A DNA stretch of 7,053 bases from Phyllobacteriaceae bacterium. Lineage in GTDB: Bacteria; Pseudomonadota; Alphaproteobacteria; Rhizobiales; Rhizobiaceae. A program made the position numbers and the translations under genes. This document shows, one piece after another, positions 5,637 through 7,053 of this stretch; position 1 is the first letter of the stretch, and each line of letters opens with the position of its first letter. The stretch is from assembly GCA_024645155.1 (NCBI GenBank), contig JAHEGF010000174.1, forward strand, positions 1 through 7,053. Direction: 5' to 3'. Below the pieces are notes generated by a model. It was not told the origin of the DNA. It did no database searches and was given only the letters and a program-made list of their open reading frames with translations.

Positions 5637-7053
5637 TTATTCGGCGATGTCTACACCGTCGAACCAATGTCCACCCAGCGGATCCATGATGTAGCCGGTT
5701 ACATTGGCGCGCATCGGCATGAAAACAACCGAGTGGGCAATCGTTGCCCATGGTGCTTCACGCTTGAACACGACCTGGGCTTCTTCATAAAGCTTGGTGC
5801 GTTCTTCAATCGTGCCGCTCTTGGCCTTCTTGATCAGGCCGTCGAACTCGTCGTTGCACCATTGTGCGCGGTTTGAGCCGCCGACACCGTCACAGCCCAG
5901 CAGTACCGCCAGGAAGTTGTCGGGATCGCCATTGTCACCGGTCCAGCCGAGCAGTACCGCACCGTCACGGTCTTCCGCCTTGGAGCGGGAAAGGTATTCA
6001 CCCCACTCATAGGAGACGATTTCCACCGTGACGCCGATCTTGGAGAAATCCTCCTGGATCAGTTCGGCCATGCGGCGGGCATTCGGGTTGTACGGGCGTT
6101 GCACCGGCATTGCCCAGACCTTCATCGACAGACCGCCTGAACCAGCTTCCTCAAGCATCGCCTTGGCGCCATCGGGATCATACGGATCGTCCTGAATAGC
6201 GTCATTGTAGGACCACATGGTCGGCGGGATCGGGTTCTTGGCTGCCTGGCCGGCACCCTGGAACACGGCGTCAAGGATCGCCTGCTTGTTGATTGCCATG
6301 TTCAGCGCCTTGCGAACCTTGGCGTTGTCAAACGGCGCGACCTTGGTGTTGTAGGCGAGATAGCCAACGTTGAGGCCCTGCTGTTCCATGACCTGCAGGT
6401 CGGCGTTGCCTTTCAGGCCTTCGACATCGGCGGGATTTGGATAAGGCATGACATGGCATTCACCGGCCAGCAGCTTCTGCTGGCGTACCGAAGCGTCCGT
6501 CGTGATCGCAAAAACCAGATCGTCAATCGCCTGCTTGCCGCCCCAATAGTCGGCGTGCGCCTTGTAGCGGATGACCGCATCCGGCTGATAGGCAACCATC
6601 TGGAAAGGTCCGGTGCCAACCGGTTTCTGGTTGAGATCCGATGCACTTCCGCCTGCGGCCAGCTTGTCAGCATATTCCTTGGACATGACGGATGCGAAAT
6701 CCATTGCCAGGTTGGCAACAAACGGGGATTCAGGTCTGTTGAGAACAAACTTGACCGTCATGTCGTCGACCTTTTCGATCGACTTGATCAGGTCGGGCAT
6801 CGACATTCCGTTGAAATATTCCCAGCTTGCGCCTTCAACATAGGCGTGGAATGCATTGTCCTTGTTGAGCTGGCGTTCAAACGTGAAGATCACGTCATCG
6901 GCATTGAGATCGCGGCTCGGCGTGAAATTGTCCGTGGTGTGAAATTTTACACCGCCACGCAGTTTGAAAGTGTACTCCAGGCCATCGTCCGATACGCTGT
7001 AGGATTCTGCAAGGCCCGGAATCGTGGCGGTTTTGCCGCGCTCGAATTCCACA
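5637..7053 (-). CDS. dppA: Periplasmic dipeptide-binding protein DppA, 5' end off the right edge
   Basis: The substrate-binding protein of the importer (SBP family 5). It captures di- and tripeptides in the periplasm and delivers them to DppB/DppC; in some bacteria DppA also carries heme or 5-aminolevulinate. The 472 codons seen (471 residues plus stop) begin in mid-protein. VEFERGKTATIPGLAESYSV aligns with roughly residue 65 of E. coli DppA, so the signal peptide and about 60 residues are missing. The GTG at 7052 is an internal valine, not a start. Counting from that valine, clear DppA segments are DLNADDVIFTFERQ, AMDFASVMSKEYAD, PVGTGPFQM, VMPYPNPADV, GLNVGYLAYN, QRPYNPNARR (318-327) and WTGDNGDPDNF (370-380). 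The last two should hold the ligand carboxylate-binding arginine and amino-binding aspartate of DppA (Arg355 and Asp408 in E. coli, from recall). A Cys pair in GCDGVGGSNRAQWC resembles the E. coli disulfide region. The reading frame is intact to its TAA stop. Confidence 0.96.
   Translation of the reverse strand, partial: VEFERGKTATIPGLAESYSVSDDGLEYTFKLRGGVKFHTTDNFTPSRDLNADDVIFTFERQLNKDNAFHAYVEGASWEYFNGMSMPDLIKSIEKVDDMTVKFVLNRPESPFVANLAMDFASVMSKEYADKLAAGGSASDLNQKPVGTGPFQMVAYQPDAVIRYKAHADYWGGKQAIDDLVFAITTDASVRQQKLLAGECHVMPYPNPADVEGLKGNADLQVMEQQGLNVGYLAYNTKVAPFDNAKVRKALNMAINKQAILDAVFQGAGQAAKNPIPPTMWSYNDAIQDDPYDPDGAKAMLEEAGSGGLSMKVWAMPVQRPYNPNARRMAELIQEDFSKIGVTVEIVSYEWGEYLSRSKAEDRDGAVLLGWTGDNGDPDNFLAVLLGCDGVGGSNRAQWCNDEFDGLIKKAKSGTIEERTKLYEEAQVVFKREAPWATIAHSVVFMPMRANVTGYIMDPLGGHWFDGVDIAE

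Noticed and set aside
5637..7052. A complete DppA starting at GTG 7052
   Set aside because: That codon is the internal valine of VEFERGKT; the signal peptide and about 60 residues are missing, so the gene is cut by the window edge.
1..7053. An undescribed defence, mobile or biosynthetic system
   Set aside because: Every long conserved frame belongs to a familiar housekeeping or transport family; no toxin-antitoxin, nuclease, reverse transcriptase, integrase, repeat array or compositional break was seen.

Overview
This window looks like ordinary chromosome from a Gram-negative bacterium, most likely an alphaproteobacterium and possibly of the Hyphomicrobiales. That placement rests on the fairly high GC content, the third-position GC bias (which also opens long antisense frames), and the style of the TypA, Dpp and CitE-like proteins. 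It is an inference from recall, not a database match. No tRNA, rRNA, insertion sequence, CRISPR array or phage gene was seen.

Layout from left to right: (1) positions 1-426, minus strand, hold the first 142 codons of typA/bipA, a ribosome-associated translational GTPase; the rest lies off the left edge. (2) A 150-base divergent gap leads to a plus-strand gene for a CitE-like (HpcH/HpaI aldolase/citrate lyase family) protein, about 577-1506. (3) After a 28-base convergent gap, the remainder (1535 to the right edge) is one minus-strand dipeptide ABC transporter operon, read from right to left as dppA (5' end missing), dppB, dppC, dppD, dppF.

The Dpp genes encode a complete importer apart from the missing DppA N-terminus. 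DppA is the periplasmic binding protein, DppB and DppC form the membrane channel, and DppD and DppF are the two ATPases. dppB, dppC, dppD and dppF are tightly packed: a 9-base gap with a Shine-Dalgarno overlapping the dppB stop, then a 3-base gap, then an ATGA stop/start overlap. dppA is separated from dppB by 140 bases holding a strong 12-bp hairpin without a U-tract and two weaker stem-loops. That arrangement is typical of operons that make much more binding protein than membrane components.

I found no convincing undescribed system. The observations worth a second look are the structured dppA-dppB spacer, the divergent motifs of the CitE-like protein, and the four-cysteine C-terminal motif present in both Dpp ATPases.
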